Assembly: GCA_037043455.1 (NCBI GenBank)
Contig: JAWPHD010005574.1
Span: forward strand, 96,572 to 160,571
From: Cyrtodaria siliqua
Lineage: Eukaryota; Mollusca; Bivalvia; Adapedonta; Hiatellidae
DNA length: 64,000 nt
Direction: 5' to 3'
A program made the position numbers and the translations under genes. The notes beneath the pieces are model-generated. The model saw nothing but the letters and a program-made list of their open reading frames with translations, had not been told where the DNA came from and did not search any database. Of the stretch, positions 59,682 to 64,000 are shown in pieces (within the stretch, counting starts at the first letter, position 1; every line of letters begins with the position of its first letter).

Positions 59682-59975
59682 GTTAGTTGGTCCTTTGGGA
59701 TCGTCAAGTCTAATCGTTATGGCTTTAACATAAAATACCGCTTAAGCCGGGGCCAGGGCCAGAGCGTCAGAGGTGTTGCACCTTATCTTATCTCTCACGA
59801 ACAGACTAGATACAACCGTGTCTGCTACTTTTCTCTCCTGTTTGTTGTTTCCATCTCATTTTCATTATGTGTTGATATTTACATTAGCGTTGTTCAGTGC
59901 TGTGTGGCGGCTGTAAACAAATCGCCCGACTACAAATCAGCAGCGTTATAACTTACTGGTCCTTTGTGAGTATCT
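59682..59975 (-). repeat. 276-bp family copy, inverted relative to 3.7 kb
   Basis: The minus strand matches 3700-4020 (AAGTAGCAGA, CAGCACTGAACAACGC, CAAAGGACCAGTAAG). Its partner copy is at 60515-60850, with about 540 bp of unrelated DNA between. Confidence 0.65.
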
Positions 59976-60434
59976 TCTAAAAAAATGATTTCTTCGGCTG
60001 TACTGTATACTAACACTGAGACAAATGTCAAAATTGTTTTGAATCCTTGCACTTGCGTACCTTTTCTACAACAAAAAAAGACAGACTTTTTTTATTTCAA
60101 TGGATTCCACATATGTAAAAAATAGTATACAGTCATCAAGTCAGTAGTGTTTAATGTTTTAAGTTAATGTTTACTTTTCAGGCAGACATTTATGCCCTAA
60201 GTATGAAACGGATAAGCCAATAAATCTCTCTGTGGTCTGTATCAAAATACTGAAACTATACTTTACTACTTTACAACTTAATTATCAAACAGTTAATTAG
60301 GTCCATAATAATGAAATTTGGTGAAAAATATATAAACGTTTGAAAAAGTCTGTTATTTGTGTACATAGTCGCTCTTACGTATGCGCGAACAAGATGCGCT
60401 TACACAGCTATAGGAAATGTCCTTAAACCATACA

Positions 60435-60512
60435 GCATGACCTGCAATCTCTCCCAGAGGCATTATTGTATGTACATGCAAGGAACGACAACTCTGGGTA
60501 GAGATTGCATGA
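60435..60512. repeat. hairpin-forming segment
   Basis: GCAATCTCTCCCAGAG and CTCTGGGTAGAGATTGC are imperfect inverses about 35 bp apart. The right half is shared, inverted, with 56955-56987. Confidence 0.55.
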
Positions 60513-60514
60513 CC

Positions 60515-60850
60515 TGGTGCTAGAGGCCGGTGTTGCACCTAATAATACCTTCACGAACAGACCATAAAACCGAGTCTGCTACTCCTCTCTCTTGTTTGTG
60601 TTCGTTGCTTCCAAGGGATTCCCTTTCCAGTGTTTATTGACATTTACACTAGCGTTTGTTTAGTGCTGTGTGGCGGTTGATTACAACTCAAATAGTGTTA
60701 TTATATTACTTACTGGTCCTTTGGGATCACCAAGCCCTATCCGTGTGTCTTTAAAGTAGAATACCGCTTACACCCGGTGCTATGACTAGAGCGTGAGAAG
60801 TGTTGCATCTTATATTTCCTCTCATGAACAGATTCAATAAATGAAATGAA
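60515..60850 (-). repeat. second 276-bp family copy
   Basis: Contains CGAGTCTGCTACTCCTCTCT, TTTAGTGCTGTGTGGCGG and TTACTGGTCCTTTGGGATCA, parallel to 59682-59975. Confidence 0.65.
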
Positions 60851-61017
60851 ATTATATTTGCATTTTTTTCGTTAACACGTGTAAGGTTATAGTGGGGCAG
60901 CGACCTTAGAGAAAGATGAGGCACGAGAGCGCGATGTGATGTCCTGACTAACTAGGAAGCAAGAAAAAATAAAATATAAATAAGCGGAGTACTTTGTTGA
61001 GTATTTTTACTACAAAG

Positions 61018-61125
61018 ATGGCAGGTAGTGAGTTAAAATTTTCAAAAGCTTTTTATGTTGGCATTGTGTTAATATTATGTCTTATCGTTGCTACCTTGTC
61101 AAAGTATAAACTTCAATGCACATAA
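61018..61125 (+). CDS. small ORF with hydrophobic segment, possible first exon
   Basis: A TATAAATAA box (60975-60983) lies 35 bp upstream of an ATG opening a 35-codon frame. It reads MAGSELKFSKAF then YVGIVLILCLIVATLSKY, ending TAA. The basic start and 14-residue hydrophobic stretch look like a signal peptide or membrane anchor. The ATGGCAG-GTAGTG junction could also be a splice donor. It may be a small membrane peptide, a signal exon of a gene continuing to the right, or chance. Confidence 0.25.
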   Translation: MAGSELKFSKAFYVGIVLILCLIVATLSKYKLQCT

Positions 61126-61627
61126 CACATAGAGTAAAACATCATATCTTAAAAATACTATAAGTAAATAAAAAAATAAACCAAGAGCTGTAGACTAAAA
61201 TTAACCCAGAGGTGTAAGTCTAAAATCTCTCCACCCATCCATTCTCGTCACCCGCATTTTTAAAAGCGTGACATGTTTATGGCCTAGCGAGAGACACACA
61301 TGCGTGTTGGGGATATATAAGTGCCATAGCTACACCGGAGACGGGTACCATTGACATTATGTGTGAAGGCACAGCCTGCGCTTATGTCGACCACTTACAT
61401 ACCCGTTCTTGCCAGGTGAACATACACTTACAAATGACGACGCGCCTCGTCATGAGCGGGTGAGCCTGAAATTACAAATGACGACACTTCCACTAGGAGT
61501 CATGGGATATAATATATATAGATTATGTAGCTTTAAGAACCCAGCACACGAGATTGTTGTCCGAGCGACCAAGTTCCAGCTCAGCTTCAAAGTGGCAAAC
61601 GTATTAAGTGTGCTGACAATTGTTGCA

Positions 61628-62112
61628 ACAACAAACGTCACTGTATATCAACAACAAACGTCACTATATATCAACAACAAACGTCACTATATATCAACAA
61701 CAAACGTCACTGTATATCAACAACAAACGTCACTATATATCAACAACAAACGTCACTGTATATCAACAACAAACGTCACTATATATCAACAACAAACGTC
61801 ACTATATATCAACAACAAACGTCACTGTATATCAACAACAAACGTCACTATATATCAACAACAAACGTCACTGTATATCAACAACAAACGTCACTATATA
61901 TCAAAAACAAACGTCACTATATATCAACAACAAACGTCACTGTATATCAACAACAAACGTCACTATATATCAACAACAAACGTCACTATATATCAACAAC
62001 AAACGTCACTATCTATCAACAACAAACGTCACTGTATATCAACAACAAACGTCACTGTATATCAACAACAAACGTCACTATATATCAACAACAAACGTCA
62101 CTATATATATAT
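61628..62112 (+). repeat. 23-bp minisatellite
   Basis: About 21 copies of CAACAACAAACGTCACTATA plus TAT. Variants are mainly TATA/TGTA and one TCTA. Because 23 is not a multiple of three and no frame meets a stop, all three plus frames are open. Frames starting at 61409 and 61620 are therefore by-products. Confidence 0.9.
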
Positions 62113-62715
62113 CAACGACTCATATGTATGATCACAAACCGTAGACTGACTTGTTAAACAATTCATGAATACTAGCATTCCGCATCGTATATCAATATTT
62201 ATCACTATTTTTATTTTCCTTTGATGTGCAAACATAAACGGTGCAAGAATAAACAGGAAAAAAACGCTTTTATGTAGATTTTTATTCTAATTCAGAATTG
62301 AGATCACCTGAGCAAAAGCGTACTCTGGGATGTTTTATTCTTTGGAGATCATAATAAGGCACTGTAGGTGGTGGCTACTTCATCTAAGTAAAAGTAAAAC
62401 CATAGTGCCAACTGACTCTGAAGTGCTCAGCTAGTGACCTTGTCGCAATGTAGAAACTTGCAAAAGTAACAAAAGTGGGTTTTATGACTTGTGAAATTAC
62501 ACTCAGTACATTTAAAAACGCACCACTTAGTATTTTTTGAGATGTTAAAGAGCCCTCGTTTAAAATGTGTTTTACTGCAAGAAGTAGAGCAACCCCTATG
62601 ATACTGTTTATCGGCATATATCACCTTTTGGACAAAAATACTTGTGTACTAACATCTAATACAATCTTGAATTTTAAAAACAACAACAGCAGACTACAAA
62701 TAATAGAAAACCAAA
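62113..62715. other. non-coding stretch
   Basis: No gene, RNA or repeat recognised. Confidence 0.45.
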
Positions 62716-63128
62716 AAGCTTGCGACAAGATATCTCCTTATCTTAAGAAATCTCTCTGCGATAAAAAACGTCTTGCTCGTTAGAGAGATATCTTTCGCAT
62801 TAGAAAACTAAATTGAATACTAGAGAAATATCTCTTTAATTTGGAAAGATATCTTTACCTTTAAATAGATATGTTATTCTTAGAAAGATATCTCTCTACC
62901 TTAAAGAGATATCTCTTAAGTCAATATATCTCCTTAAGCCAGAGCGATATTTCTTTAAGACAGATATATCTTTAAAGCAGACAGACATCTCTCTAAGCTA
63001 GATATCTCTCTTTAGCATAACAGGAAGTCTTCGTAAAACTTGTATACGAGTAGAGAGGTATCTGGTTTGCATTACAATATATCGTTTATTATTAGCTTAA
63101 AGAGATATCTCTCTAAGTTAAAAATATA
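62716..63128. repeat. field of AGAGATATCTCT palindromes
   Basis: AGATATCTC/AGAGATATCTCT-type palindromes recur every 20-35 bp, about 14 times. They are separated by variable AT-rich spacers that often include TTAAG or CTTAA. It is not a clean tandem array, since spacers differ in length and sequence. No coding content. Confidence 0.7.
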
Positions 63129-64000
63129 CCGGCTTTAAGAAATTGGCTGGAAAATATGGCGTTAATGATTTCTCCCTCATTCTTATTTAAGATGGCAGAC
63201 GAATGTGGACGTTTATTATCTGTTTGCGAAAATGCCGTTAGAACAGCTCATCAGTGCATAAACAATGAATGAATGAATGAATGGTGTTTTACGGCACGTC
63301 GACACATAAATAGGTCATATTGTGCGCAAAAACTGATGAAAGATGAAGAAATGAAGTAATTAAAAATTAACATAAATATATAAAGTACAAAAAAGGGATG
63401 ATATATATAATAAACTATATATGTAAACAAGCAGAAATAGTTCTAAGCCGTTGTTTCTGTTTGTTTCTGCAGAGAATAATGTATCAAAATCCATTATATT
63501 CGGTAGAAATTGTCATAATTATGTATTGCTAAACGATGATTATAAAGAATCTCTTAACTGCGAGATTTTTTCATTTTTGTAAATCTATGCAATTAATCTT
63601 AAAAACGAAAAACGTGCTATTATAATTTTATTTTCTAATTCCAATACGCTACCCGAAATTAAAAACGAAAGTGAAATATGGTTTGTTTCGCAATATATTT
63701 AGTCATATATTCACGTACTGTTGACCCGTGTAACTTTTAATTATTAGTATTATCTTTATTATTATTATTATTATTATTTGAAATATTACAAATAAAAATT
63801 ATAAAACCATTTCTACATAGTCTGTACTGTTAATGATTTTTTGTTTTTGTAAACAGGGAATGGTGCATATTGAACACTTTTTGTTGTGTTGGTTCGGTGC
63901 TTTAGTCACCAAAAGGTACATGCATATAAAATCGGCGAGCCTCGCCGTAGTTTTGGACTGGGTACAGGTCATGAAGGTGTTTGTTCACCTCGGCGCCACT
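63129..64000. other. non-coding right end
   Basis: A GAATGAATGAATGAATGGTG tract with TTTTACGGCACGTCGACAC (about 63267-63303) resembles SINE-tail DNA. An (ATT)n microsatellite lies at about 63741-63778. No gene recognised. Confidence 0.45.

Noticed and set aside
61409..62144. Two long overlapping frames at 61409 and 61620 as proteins
   Set aside because: Both arise from a 23-bp tandem repeat that has no stop in any forward frame.

Overview
This is a stretch of AT-rich eukaryotic nuclear DNA, most likely from a bivalve mollusc. Three things suggest this: sparse, intron-rich coding sequence; a heavy load of dispersed repeats, including tandem modules of about 160 bp like those of bivalve 'pearl' elements; and degenerate non-LTR retrotransposons. 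No prokaryotic features (operons, ribosome binding sites, CRISPR) are present.

The one clear host gene is a MAK/CILK1-type (DYF-5/LF4-like) ciliary Ser/Thr kinase on the + strand. I assembled 13 coding exons from 16150 to 47296. All junctions keep frame and give a 572-residue protein with a complete kinase domain: VAIK Lys33, HRD Asp125, DFG Asp143 and TDY 157-159. The tail ends in a TDW motif. An 18-codon in-frame cassette exon at 46254-46307 repeats that TDW motif. Intron 3 (14.6 kb) holds a 4-kb, 27-bp minisatellite and several MITEs.

Left of the kinase gene (1-16 kb) lies mobile DNA. A SINE fragment is at 1-210. A 6.8-kb element (1145-7920) has long terminal inverted repeats and a CATA target duplication. 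It carries a broken gene with a 16-residue tandem repeat, and its right arm is split by a 2.7-kb pearl-like insertion. Next come a minus-strand CR1/Jockey-like LINE split by a plus-strand LINE fragment, and a hAT remnant with a BED zinc finger and a perfect 8-bp target duplication. A candidate promoter/first exon sits near 11.6 kb.

Right of the kinase gene (47.3-64 kb) are two minisatellite clusters and a 4.07-kb DNA transposon (50760-54830). Its minus-strand gene joins an acidic repeat region, an OTU-type cysteine protease domain and transposase-like segments, now broken by frameshifts. Further right are a 918-bp TIR element with a perfect 9-bp target duplication, a 276-bp repeat family shared with the left end, a 23-bp minisatellite and an unusual field of AGAGATATCTCT palindromes.

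The genes do not form a pathway. The biology is one ciliary kinase gene embedded in layered transposon insertions. All calls come from reading the sequence; no database search was run.
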